Positions 6,383-13,634 of a DNA stretch of 25,866 bases are shown piece by piece. The DNA is from an uncultured Oscillibacter sp. GTDB taxonomy: Bacteria > Bacillota > Clostridia > Oscillospirales > Oscillospiraceae. The notes beneath the pieces are model-generated. The model did not search any database, had not been told where the DNA came from, and saw only the letters and a program-made list of their open reading frames with translations. A program made the translations under genes and the position numbers. The stretch spans positions 1 to 25,866 of the forward strand of contig CAJUCO010000036.1 in NCBI GenBank assembly GCA_910585245.1. The letters are read 5' to 3'. Numbering within the stretch: position 1 is the stretch's first letter; each line of letters starts with the position of its first letter.

Positions 6383-7441
6383 TCAAATCTCAATGTGTAC
6401 GCTCAGATGTATCTGGTTCAGCCCGTGGGCCACGGAGAAGCCGAACTCCACCAGGCACACCGTGGGGTCCTCCGGCGAGGCGGAGACCGTCACGCCGTCA
6501 TAGCCGTCGATAAGCTCCGCCGCCATCTTCTTTTCCAGCTCCACAATGACTTGGGAGCGGATGGCGGCCCGGCTCCGGGGGTTGTTTTTGCTCCGGGAGA
6601 ACTTGCTTCGAAGGGCCGCCCGCACCGCCGGGATTACGTCGTCCACAATTAAAACCGTGGTGAGCTCCCGCCATGTGGCGTCACCCACGCCGCCGGTCTT
6701 GGTCCGCGTGGTGATGCCCCGCACCGGGGATACCGTCCCCGCCACGCATTCCAAGGGGGTCACTCCGCCCCGGACCAGCAGGTCCACGTCGTTGTCCCCA
6801 TAGTCCGCGCTCAGGCCCGTCAATCCCTTGAGCTTTGCTCCGTTCAGGGGGATGGCCGGGTCCCCGCCGGTGGCCGCCAGAGCCGCCACCGCCGCCGCCG
6901 CGAAAACGCCGGAGAGGGGCTTTCCCGCCCCGTCCAGGGCGTCGGGTCCCACCAGAACCATTCGCTCGCTGTTCAGCTGCTCCGCCCGGTCCACCAGCTC
7001 CGAAGCCTCCGCCCCCGCGCAGCCCACCACCGCAATGCGCTCGCGCCGGAGGCTGGAGGCTTCCTCCACCGCCGAGCGAAGGGCCTTGTGGACCTCTGCC
7101 TCTCCGCTGTCGCAAACCAGCACCTGGGCGTCTTCTTTTCCCAGGGCTGCGAAGGCCCGCTGGTAGTCCTCCACCGTGCCCTCTTCCGCCACCCGGACCG
7201 CCGTCACGGTGGACGCGCCGTTTTCAAACAGCAGCCGCAAGATGATACTCATTCCCGCCGCCGGGTCCTCGCCAAAGACCGACGCTCCCGCGGCCCAGCC
7301 CGTCACCGTCACCGGCTTGTCCGCTGTGCCCTGGGCCGCCCGGGCCGCCACGCCGATGGTTCGGGCCGCCCTGCCCCCGGACACCACCGAGGAGGTGTCA
7401 TAGACCGAGTAAACGCCCGGCCGCTCATGCAGATTGCTCAT
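6383..7441 (-). CDS. Contractile tail sheath protein (XkdK-like)
   Basis: A 352-aa tail sheath protein, the subunit that contracts around the tube. It begins with the usual N-terminal 'ERPGVYSVYD' segment (the exposed strand that links subunits). It then has the variable plate domain with VAEEGTVEDYQRAFAALG and IAVVGCAGA, and ends in the conserved sheath core (NVDLLVRGGVTPLE-type, RGITTRTKTGG, TWRELTTVLIVDDV, FSRSKNNPRSRAAIRSQVI). Length matches short PBSX/CIS-type sheaths. Its presence makes this a myovirus-type tail. The ATG overlaps the preceding gene by 17 bases and has GAAAGGGG upstream. Confidence 0.93.
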   Translation of the reverse strand: MSNLHERPGVYSVYDTSSVVSGGRAARTIGVAARAAQGTADKPVTVTGWAAGASVFGEDPAAGMSIILRLLFENGASTVTAVRVAEEGTVEDYQRAFAALGKEDAQVLVCDSGEAEVHKALRSAVEEASSLRRERIAVVGCAGAEASELVDRAEQLNSERMVLVGPDALDGAGKPLSGVFAAAAVAALAATGGDPAIPLNGAKLKGLTGLSADYGDNDVDLLVRGGVTPLECVAGTVSPVRGITTRTKTGGVGDATWRELTTVLIVDDVIPAVRAALRSKFSRSKNNPRSRAAIRSQVIVELEKKMAAELIDGYDGVTVSASPEDPTVCLVEFGFSVAHGLNQIHLSVHIEI

Positions 7442-7928
7442 TTTGCAAAACCCCTTTCAAAATAAAATCCAGAAACGCCGGGCCCTCGTCCCCGGCCTCC
7501 GCCAGGAACAGCGCCTCGCACTTGAGCCTTCCCCGCCGGAGAAAGAGCCCCGTCCCCCTCTCCCAGGTCAGGGCCTCCCAGCTCAGCTCCCCGGGGCAAA
7601 CGCCCTCCGGCAGCCCTTCCAGCAGGGTTGCCGCCGCCTGTTCGCCGCCCTCTTCGCAGTCCGTGGCCCGCTCGCTTCGGATCTCTATGGTGATTACGCC
7701 CCTGAGCCGCTTTCCGTAGATCTCCCGGACGCCGCCGTCCCCGTCCACCCGTTCTCCCAGGTATCCGCAAAACCCCAGGGTCCGGTCCTCCGCCGTTTCC
7801 ACAAAGACGCTGGCCAGTGGCGTTTTCCGCTCCGCCGCCCACTTGTCGGGGAAGGCGGCCTCCGCCGCCAATCCCCCCTTTCGAAGGGCCGCGATCACCG
7901 CGTCCCGAACCTGCCGCAATTCCTTCAT
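7425..7928 (-). CDS. Tail terminator/neck protein (XkdJ position)
   Basis: A 167-aa protein that overlaps the preceding gene by ATGA and precedes the sheath. The N-terminal helix (MKELRQVRDAVIAALRKGG) is followed by a beta-rich domain (TPLASVFVETAEDRTLGFCGYLGE, RLRGVITIEIRSE). That arrangement resembles tail completion or terminator proteins, which cap the tail and dock it to the head. No catalytic motif is visible. Gene order in PBSX (XkdH, XkdI, XkdJ, sheath) supports a neck role. The exact family is not certain. Confidence 0.7.
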   Translation of the reverse strand: MKELRQVRDAVIAALRKGGLAAEAAFPDKWAAERKTPLASVFVETAEDRTLGFCGYLGERVDGDGGVREIYGKRLRGVITIEIRSERATDCEEGGEQAAATLLEGLPEGVCPGELSWEALTWERGTGLFLRRGRLKCEALFLAEAGDEGPAFLDFILKGVLQNEQSA

Positions 7929-8239
7929 TCCGTCTCCCTCGCCCGCTCCAACACGGCCCGCCAGTGGCTGAGCCGCGATCCGATGTAGTGGGGCCGCCCG
8001 CTCCGAACATGGAAGCGCTGTCCGTTCCAGACCAGGGTGTCACCGGCTTCCACGGCGGCTTTCCCCAGATAGAGCCAGCGCCGCCCGTCCAGCCAGCCAA
8101 TGGCCTCCGCCTCAGGGATGTGCTCCTCCCTCTCCGCCACCGGTTGGAGGAAGGCCCGAACAAGTTCCGGCCCCTCCTCCCGCTCCACGGCGGCCTCTTG
8201 TCCATAGCGGCGGAGGACCTCGTCCACCCAATGGGTCAT
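7925..8239 (-). CDS. Head-tail adaptor / head closure protein
   Basis: A 104-aa protein starting MTHWVDEVLRRYGQ. It carries a beta-barrel-like core (GPELVRAFLQPV, GWLDGRRWLYLGKAAVEAGDTLVWNGQRFHV), the common form of head closure proteins such as YqbH/XkdH or SPP1 gp16. These bind the connector ring and gate DNA exit. The ATG forms an ATGA overlap with the upstream gene, and the stop overlaps the next start in the same way, so expression is translationally coupled. An in-frame extension to 8515 is low-complexity shadow sequence and is rejected. Confidence 0.75.
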   Translation of the reverse strand: MTHWVDEVLRRYGQEAAVEREEGPELVRAFLQPVAEREEHIPEAEAIGWLDGRRWLYLGKAAVEAGDTLVWNGQRFHVRSGRPHYIGSRLSHWRAVLERARETE

Positions 8240-8592
8240 CCCGCCACCCCCTGGGCCCAGAGCCCCGCCGCCTGGGCGAAGGGTCCCATCAGCCGCTCCG
8301 CCGCTTGCCGGAGGTCCTCCCCCCGGTTCCTTGCGCCGCCGCTTTCCAGTTTCACGGAGATGTCCCCGGCGGAAAAGGACGCAACGCCCCCACTTCCCGC
8401 CGCCAGGTCCGCCGCCGCCGTAAAGGCGGCGGCACAGGGCAGGGCCTCGCCGCAGTCCTCTGCCGTCACGTCCTCTCGAAGGCGGCTGATCCAGGCCTGC
8501 TCCGCCGCGGCGCAAAGGGGTTTTAGCAGCGTCCGGCTCTCCTCGCCGCCACCTGCCGCCGCCAGGGCCAGCTCTAAAATCCGCTCTTGCAC
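8236..8592 (-). CDS. Phage head-tail connector protein, gp6/gp15-like
   Basis: A 118-aa helical protein right after the major capsid gene. Segments LCAAAEQAWISRLREDVTAEDCGEALPCAAAFTAAADLA and, near the middle, FSAGDISVKLESG match the usual shape of connector proteins that dock under the portal: helices at each end around a short loop. The start is GTG at 8592 with GAGGAG 8 bases upstream. I base the call on position, length and helix pattern. It has no enzymatic motif. Confidence 0.7.
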   Translation of the reverse strand: MQERILELALAAAGGGEESRTLLKPLCAAAEQAWISRLREDVTAEDCGEALPCAAAFTAAADLAAGSGGVASFSAGDISVKLESGGARNRGEDLRQAAERLMGPFAQAAGLWAQGVAG

Positions 8593-8605
8593 CGGTTATC
8601 TCCTC

Positions 8606-9634
8606 TCACGCTTGAGGGCTGCCGGCGCCCACACTCAGCACCTTGGCCGCGTCGGTAAAGAGCTTGGCAAAACCGGAGATGGAGGTAATGGCCGCCCGTT
8701 CCAGCTGCCGGTCAATGAGCTTGTCATATTCCACCGTCACCTCGCCGCCGATCACCTGTTCCAGGGCATAGCGCTTGTCCAGGCCGATGATGGTCCCGGC
8801 GGGCATGGCGGAGGTTCGCAACAGCTTGGCCCCAAGAGGCGTGGACAGCGTGCCCGTCCCCTGGAAGTTCAGACCCGTCAGAGGATTCTGGAACTCCTTG
8901 AGCCGCAGCAGTTTCAGCATGGTGTCCCCTCCCACCAGAAGTGTATTCATGGTGTAGGGGTCAAACCGGTTCCAAAACTCCAGCAGCGCCTCATAGGTCA
9001 GCTCGCCGGGGAGGTTCACCGTCTCCGCCGGGTTTTCGTTGCCGTCGCCCTCCATCAGCACGGAAATGGCGTCTTGGAGGTGCATTTTTCCGATGTAGGC
9101 TCCGATCTGGCGCAGGGTGACGGAAAAGAGATCCAGGCGCTGGAAGCGGATTGCCTCATAGGAGGCCACCAGCATCCGGCCCCGCTTGTGGAGCTTCACC
9201 AGATTCTCCTGGGTCCGCACGGAGGTCTCGGGAATGGCGGCTCCCTCTTCCACCTGGAGCAGCTTCCTCTCCTCCTCCGTGGGTATGGAGGCAATGGAGC
9301 GGTAATCCATCCCGTCGAACTTTGTCACCGTGGCGGTGATGTCCGGCAAAATGCCTCCCTCCTCCAGTCCCTGGCGCACCACCCGGGACACGAATTCCGG
9401 GAACAGCACCGAGGACTCCGTGGTGTGAAAGAACTTCTCTACCGGGTCGCTGCCCGCCCCCTTGACATGGATGTCAAAGCGCTTGAGCTGCCGCTGGAAG
9501 GCATCCAGGCCCTCCGCCGGCGTTCCCCGATAGCGCTCGCTGGGGTCCAGTTCCTCCAGCGTCTGGGTGAAGCTCTTTCCACCCCTTCCATACATCCCTT
9601 TTTCCAGATGCACGTTTTCAAAATGATAACTCAT
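8606..9634 (-). CDS. Phage major capsid protein
   Basis: A 342-aa HK97-fold-type coat protein downstream of the capsid protease, the expected order. Recognisable regions are the N-arm-like charged helix (EELDPSERYRGTPAEGLDAF), the long central helix and sheet area (SVLFPEFVSRVVRQGLEEG, EEGAAIPETSV), and the segment LVKLHKRGRMLVASYEAIRFQRLD. The C-terminal axial domain includes TLLVGGDTMLKLLRLKEF and GLDKRYALEQVIGGEVTVEYDKLIDRQLE. Length is within the normal range. The ATG has a very strong AAAGGAGGAG site, as expected for an abundant protein. It resembles the MCPs of clostridial PBSX-like prophages. The reading frame is intact. Confidence 0.92.
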   Translation of the reverse strand: MSYHFENVHLEKGMYGRGGKSFTQTLEELDPSERYRGTPAEGLDAFQRQLKRFDIHVKGAGSDPVEKFFHTTESSVLFPEFVSRVVRQGLEEGGILPDITATVTKFDGMDYRSIASIPTEEERKLLQVEEGAAIPETSVRTQENLVKLHKRGRMLVASYEAIRFQRLDLFSVTLRQIGAYIGKMHLQDAISVLMEGDGNENPAETVNLPGELTYEALLEFWNRFDPYTMNTLLVGGDTMLKLLRLKEFQNPLTGLNFQGTGTLSTPLGAKLLRTSAMPAGTIIGLDKRYALEQVIGGEVTVEYDKLIDRQLERAAITSISGFAKLFTDAAKVLSVGAGSPQA

Positions 9635-9698
9635 CGCTTTCTCCTCCTTTGATCAATCCGTCATCTATTCAGCACGGGGCCGCCGCCCCAACGCCGCC

Positions 9699-10562
9699 TT
9701 AAATTAAGAACGCCTCCGGGTCCTCTCCACCGCCGCCGCTCCGGCTTCGAAGCTGCACCGGAGCGGGAAAGCGCTTTGCTACCTGGGCCTCATAGCTCCG
9801 CCGCAACTCCAAGAGTTCCTGCTCCTCCAGCCGCTCCGCCGCCCTGGCGAAAACGCCGCCGTCCAGACCCTCGTCCGCCAGCATGGCAAGGCGCGCCACC
9901 TCCCGCCGCAGCGTCTTGAGATACTTCCGCCCCAGCTCCGCCTCCTTTTGAAGGCGCCTTTCCGCCTCCCGCTCCTGGCCGAAGCGTTTTAAAACCCCCG
10001 CCCGCCTCTGGGCGGGCACCGCCACGAAGGACCACTCATAGGCGTCCGCGATATCCTTCAATTCCCGAAAGCAAAGCGCCCCGTCATAGGTCTGCCCCGG
10101 CACGTGGGCGCAGGTTCCGTTTTCTCCGCCGCAGATGGAGCACACGCTTCTCCCCGCGCTGCACCCCACGCTGACCTCCTTTTTGATGCCTCCTTCAATC
10201 TCCGCCATCAGCTCCGCGTTCTTTTCCGACCGCAACAAATACGCCCAGCCCTTCAGCCAGCAATACCCGTCTCCGGCCTCCGTTTGGACCGCGTTCTCCC
10301 GGACCACTTCCGTCCGGAAAATCCGGGCCGTCTGTTCCTTGGCGCTCCATTGGTGGTCGAAGATGCCGCTTTTTCCCACCAGCAAATCCCCCAGCCGTTC
10401 CAGGGCCTCCTGGTCAAAGCGCTCAAAGTCCCGGTCCACCTCGTTGTCGCATAGCCGCAAAGAAAAGACATACACCTGTTCCGCCGTCAGTTCCGCCTTG
10501 GCCAGCTTGTTGATCAGCGCCAGGTCCTCTGCCGTGACGGCCGCTCCCTTCCCGTTTTCCAT
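9699..10562 (-). CDS. XkdF-like capsid maturation protease/scaffold with zinc-knuckle-like insert
   Basis: A 287-aa protein between portal and capsid genes, the usual place of the prohead protease. Residues 30-190 form the protease-like part: FDH at 68-70 with candidate catalytic His70, EVSVGC with candidate Ser131, and the closing EWSFVAVPAQRRAGV. Inserted after the Ser region are C141-x2-C144 and C151-x-H153, a CxxC...CxH pattern that could bind zinc. Residues 190-260 are a charged, probably coiled-coil segment (scaffold), followed by a disordered tail. ATG with GGGAGG upstream. I recall similar Cys-bearing versions in clostridial prophages but could not search. The catalytic residues are inferred. 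Confidence 0.8.
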   Translation of the reverse strand: MENGKGAAVTAEDLALINKLAKAELTAEQVYVFSLRLCDNEVDRDFERFDQEALERLGDLLVGKSGIFDHQWSAKEQTARIFRTEVVRENAVQTEAGDGYCWLKGWAYLLRSEKNAELMAEIEGGIKKEVSVGCSAGRSVCSICGGENGTCAHVPGQTYDGALCFRELKDIADAYEWSFVAVPAQRRAGVLKRFGQEREAERRLQKEAELGRKYLKTLRREVARLAMLADEGLDGGVFARAAERLEEQELLELRRSYEAQVAKRFPAPVQLRSRSGGGGEDPEAFLI

Positions 10563-10580
10563 GTTCTTTCCTCCCGTGTT

Positions 10581-11732
10581 TCACGCCTCCGCGGCGTCGT
10601 TTTCAATGCGCAGTTTTCTGGCCTGCTCCCGGTAGAGCGCCGCGCGGGCCTCCTCCACCTGGTCCTGGAGATTGATGTCGTCCCACATCACCTCAAAGCC
10701 GCTGGAAAAGCCCCGCATTCGCAGCCAGAGCCTGCAAACGCGCTCCACCACCGGCGTCAGAGTCCGCCGGAGGGCGGTGATCTCTGTGGTGAGCATATCC
10801 GCCTGCTGGGAGCTCATTCGCTCCGTGGAGTTCCAGCTCAGCCCCAGCAGGAAGGGCGGAATGCCCGTCTTGGCCACAATCTGCTCCAGAATTTGACGCA
10901 CGGGGACTTGGCTGTCCAGCACCGGCGCGTCGGCGCCAATGACTCGGATTTCCACGTCTCCCGCAGCCACAAAGTCCCGCACGCTGCCGCCCCGGGTTTC
11001 CCGCATCGCCCGGGACCACTCGCCCGCCAGCAGCTTCCCCCGCTCCGCAGCCCCCTCCCCCCCGGGGCAGGTGACTGCAAAGCGGAGGTTGCCGCACCGC
11101 TCCCAGTTCACTCCCACGGTGTTGTAAATCTTCATCAAAATATCCGATAAAAAGGGCAAAGACCGCAGCAGCGACACGCCGTAGGGGTTCTCCGCTTCCG
11201 GGTTTAGGGGCGTGAATACAATCAGATTCTGATAGGGTAACGCCGCCATTCGCCCGCTCTCGTCCGGGCCCCACACGGTAAAGTCCAGAGGGTGGTTTCC
11301 CTCCCGGATCTCCGTATCCTCCACCCGTCCGCACAACAAAGCCGCCACGTCCCGGTTTCCAACGGCGGGCACGATTTCCCCCACCGCCCTGCCGCAGGTC
11401 AGAAGGGAGTCCAGATAGCAGTCCAAAAACGCGTTTAGCCCGAATTGTCCCCGTCCTACGGGGACGATTCGCAAAAACTCCCCCAGTTCCCGCTCCGCCC
11501 GTTTGTCCTCACAGCGGACCGTCAAGCCCCCGGTCATGCGGATTAATTTGTAAATCGCCGCGTCCACCACCGGCACCGCCTCCCGCACCGCCCGGTAGAG
11601 CCGGACCTCCCCGTTTCGCAGAGGCACATACTCCCCCAGCGGCCCGAAGGGGTGCCTTTCCCAGTTTCGAAGCTGCACCGCCCCGGGCTTGCCTTCTTGG
11701 GGATGCTCCGCCCGCTTTTTCAACCACCTCAA
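10581..11732 (-). CDS. Phage portal protein
   Basis: A 383-aa portal, which forms the dodecameric DNA channel at one capsid vertex and anchors the terminase. Supporting segments are VPVVDAAIYKLIRMTGG (stem start), FLDCYLDSLLTCGRAVGEI, YGVSLLRSLPFLSDILMKIYN, the crown-side VAKTGIPPFLLGLSWNSTERMSSQQADML and the final helices TPVVERVCRLWLRMRGF. The start is TTG at 11732: GGAG lies 8 bases upstream. The ATG at 11740 is out of frame and hits a stop after three codons. A longer in-frame reading to 11933 would overlap terL and is low-complexity. Length is short but typical of compact portals. Confidence 0.9.
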   Translation of the reverse strand: MRWLKKRAEHPQEGKPGAVQLRNWERHPFGPLGEYVPLRNGEVRLYRAVREAVPVVDAAIYKLIRMTGGLTVRCEDKRAERELGEFLRIVPVGRGQFGLNAFLDCYLDSLLTCGRAVGEIVPAVGNRDVAALLCGRVEDTEIREGNHPLDFTVWGPDESGRMAALPYQNLIVFTPLNPEAENPYGVSLLRSLPFLSDILMKIYNTVGVNWERCGNLRFAVTCPGGEGAAERGKLLAGEWSRAMRETRGGSVRDFVAAGDVEIRVIGADAPVLDSQVPVRQILEQIVAKTGIPPFLLGLSWNSTERMSSQQADMLTTEITALRRTLTPVVERVCRLWLRMRGFSSGFEVMWDDINLQDQVEEARAALYREQARKLRIENDAAEA

Positions 11733-11791
11733 AAGCCCATCTCCTCTCCTATGTGTTTGCCCTTTCCGCCCGCCGTGGGGGTAAGGGGGTT

Positions 11792-13039
11792 CTACCGGCG
11801 CTCCACCGCCAGGGCCAGAAACCCGTCCTCTCCCCGGGCCCTGGCAAGGTCCATGGCGAAATAGCGCATATCGTCCATGGCGTGGTCGTCCTTTTTCCGG
11901 GGAGTGTCCCGCTCTCCCCGCTGTTCCCAGCAATATTGGGAGATCTCCCGGAGGCAGTCCCCGCAGCCCCTGCCAAGTGCGATTCGCCCCTCCCGAAGCA
12001 AATCCGCCGTCACCCGGATGCCGTCGGCCACGTCGTTGTCGGCCTTTGCCACCCGAAACCCCCGCCGCCGCAGCGCCTCCATGAAACTGGCCGCCGAGGG
12101 GTCCACGATTACCCGCTCAATCTCCCGGCCCCCCGCCAGACGCGCCAGGTCCTCCGCGTACTCCGCGTCGGTTCGCTGCCGTCCCTGCTTTCTGGAGTCG
12201 TAGTAAAATTCCTCCACCCGGTACCACACGCCCTCGCAAAGTCCCCACAGCCCGAAGGAGGCCGGGTTCACCGTCCCGTAGTCCGCCGAGATCCTCCACG
12301 CGGAAAAACCCTCCTCCGGAACCTCCACAGCGTCCCGTTCGGGGTTAAAAAAGTCATAGACCAGGCCTTCCGCCGACGTCCACTCCCCCAGCACAAACCG
12401 CCGGTAAAAGGCCCCGGAGTAATTCCTCCGGTACCGCTCCCGGATACGCTCCGGCAGCACCGGATTATCCTCCATGGTGAAATGAAGCCGCAAAGCCCGC
12501 CGCTGCTCCGCTTTTAAAATCCACTCCTGGTAAAACCAGTGCCGGGGCCCCTCGGGGTTGCAGTTGAACCACAGCCGGCTTCCCGCCACGCTGCACCGGG
12601 CCACGGCCTGTTCCACGAAGGACCGGGGCATCAGGGCCGCCTCGTCCAGAAGGATTCCCGCCAGGGTGCTGCCCTGGATCAGAGCCGCGCTGGACTCGTC
12701 CCGTCCCCCGAAGAGCAAAAAGCGGTTTTCGTGGCCCCGAAACCGCACAACCAGCAAGTTCTCCCCCCGCCGTTCCCGGACGTCCATCCCCAGCCTCCGG
12801 AGATAGGGGGCCAGCTCCGCTAAAAGGTTTCGCCGCACCGAGGCGATGGTCTTCCCGCAAATGCCGAACTGCCGCCCGTCGAATCCCGCCTGGGCCCACA
12901 AAAAGAAGCTCAACCCCATGGCGAAGGTTTTCCCGCTGCGCACGGCCCCGTCGCAGATCACGGCCTCCCACCTGGGGTCCTGCCACCAGGTCAGAACCCG
13001 CAGCTGCTTGGCGGAAAATTTCAGCCCCTTACCCGCCAT
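11792..13039 (-). CDS. terL: Phage terminase large subunit, PBSX family
   Basis: A 415-aa packaging motor that pumps DNA into the prohead and cuts concatemers. The N-terminal ATPase has Walker A GAVRSGKT (31-38), Walker B GILLDEAAL with D132-E133, and the coupling motif WFNCNPEG (157-164). The C-terminal RNase H-like nuclease has the acidic residue D253 in ISADYGT, the Asp of VIVDPSAASF, and the final acidic cluster DDHAMDDMRY. All key residues are present. The ATG at 13039 has GGAGGAGGG upstream and overlaps the small subunit gene by 11 bases. An upstream reading to 13108 has no ribosome site. Headful-type packaging would be expected for PBSX-family terminases. Confidence 0.95.
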   Translation of the reverse strand: MAGKGLKFSAKQLRVLTWWQDPRWEAVICDGAVRSGKTFAMGLSFFLWAQAGFDGRQFGICGKTIASVRRNLLAELAPYLRRLGMDVRERRGENLLVVRFRGHENRFLLFGGRDESSAALIQGSTLAGILLDEAALMPRSFVEQAVARCSVAGSRLWFNCNPEGPRHWFYQEWILKAEQRRALRLHFTMEDNPVLPERIRERYRRNYSGAFYRRFVLGEWTSAEGLVYDFFNPERDAVEVPEEGFSAWRISADYGTVNPASFGLWGLCEGVWYRVEEFYYDSRKQGRQRTDAEYAEDLARLAGGREIERVIVDPSAASFMEALRRRGFRVAKADNDVADGIRVTADLLREGRIALGRGCGDCLREISQYCWEQRGERDTPRKKDDHAMDDMRYFAMDLARARGEDGFLALAVERR

Positions 13040-13490
13040 AGCCCTCCTCCAGCTGCCCCGCCGCGTCCTCCAAGGCCCGGTACAGCTCCTCGGCTCCGCC
13101 GTTCCCACTCTCTCCCAGAAGGCCGCACAGGGTCTCCAAGGCCCGCACCCGGTCCACCAGTTTTACCTCCACACCCCCCTTGTCGCTGACCTTCAGCTCC
13201 GCCACGGCGGAGAGGTCCAGGTCCCCCGGGTCCACCTCTCTGGGGCTAAGAGCCAGCCGCGCCGCGTCGTTGGCCCGGCCAAAGGCCAGTTGGGCCAGCC
13301 GCCGGAGGGCGTCCTCCCGCCGGAGTTCCCCCGCCGCGGCGCTTCGCATTTTCTCCAGCCGCCGCCGGATACTTTTCAGCCCCAGGGCTCTGAAGCCGTC
13401 CTCAAGGCCCGCCGCCTCTGCCGCTCCCTCCGGGTCCATGGTCCGTAGATAGGCGCCGCAAAAATCCCGGTTTTGTCTTCCCCGTTTCAT
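13029..13490 (-). CDS. terS: Phage terminase small subunit
   Basis: A 153-aa DNA-recognition subunit, first gene of the operon. The N-terminal helix-turn-helix-like region (FCGAYLRTMDPEGAAEAAGL) resembles terminase_2-type small subunits. A helical oligomerisation part follows (ALRRLAQLAFGRANDAARLAL), then a short beta section (VSDKGGVEVKLVDRVRALETLCGLLG) that probably lines the ring. The ATG at 13490 is chosen for GAGGGGG about 8 bases upstream. An in-frame start at 13550 has no such site. It overlaps terL. In headful phages this protein chooses the packaging start, so its specificity decides whether the particle carries phage or random DNA. Confidence 0.85.
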   Translation of the reverse strand: MKRGRQNRDFCGAYLRTMDPEGAAEAAGLEDGFRALGLKSIRRRLEKMRSAAAGELRREDALRRLAQLAFGRANDAARLALSPREVDPGDLDLSAVAELKVSDKGGVEVKLVDRVRALETLCGLLGESGNGGAEELYRALEDAAGQLEEGYGG

Positions 13491-13567
13491 CGCGCATTCC
13501 CCCTCACATCTCCCCGGGGCTTTCCGGTATAGTTGCATAGCGGCGTGCACCCGCCAAAAAAATTTTT

Positions 13568-13595
13568 TCCTGCCGGCAGAAAATCGTGGTATACT
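13568..13595 (+). promoter_or_regulatory. Probable addBA promoter
   Basis: An extended -10 (TGGTATACT, 13587-13595) gives -10 TATACT at 13590-13595. No good -35 is present at 17 bp (TTCCTG is nearby). The TG motif can compensate. It overlaps a perfect 10-bp palindrome, CTGCCGGCAG (13570-13579), next to an A7T6 tract (about 13556-13568), which might bind a regulator of either divergent operon. Confidence 0.55.
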
Positions 13596-13634
13596 GTTTC
13601 ACAGAAAACGACAATTTTTTAAGGAGGAGCGCCC

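Larger units (their letters stand above)
758..13490 (-). mobile_element. Compact PBSX/myovirus-like structural gene cluster, possibly domesticated
   Basis: Eighteen consecutive minus-strand genes encode DNA packaging, head, connector, contractile tail and baseplate in canonical phage order. Genes overlap by ATGA/GTGA or are separated by fewer than about 65 bp, and all are open. I see no integrase, excisionase, repressor, antirepressor, replication gene, holin, endolysin, tail fibre or normal-length tape measure. I looked for a copy of the tRNA-Leu 3' end near 13.5 kb and did not find one. Intact packaging and capsid motifs argue against simple decay. A gene-transfer-agent-like or otherwise domesticated particle is inferred. 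A defective prophage, or a satellite using another phage's lysis genes, is the main alternative. Confidence 0.8.

Noticed and set aside
7817..9652. Plus-strand open frame of 611 codons opposite the capsid and neck genes
   Set aside because: Shadow of the minus-strand genes, which have ribosome sites and recognisable products. The plus reading has no domain.
1..13634. tRNA-Leu as a prophage attachment site
   Set aside because: tRNA 3' ends are common att sites, but I found no repeat of the tRNA end at the far side of the cluster and no integrase gene. The 66-aa gene also lies between.
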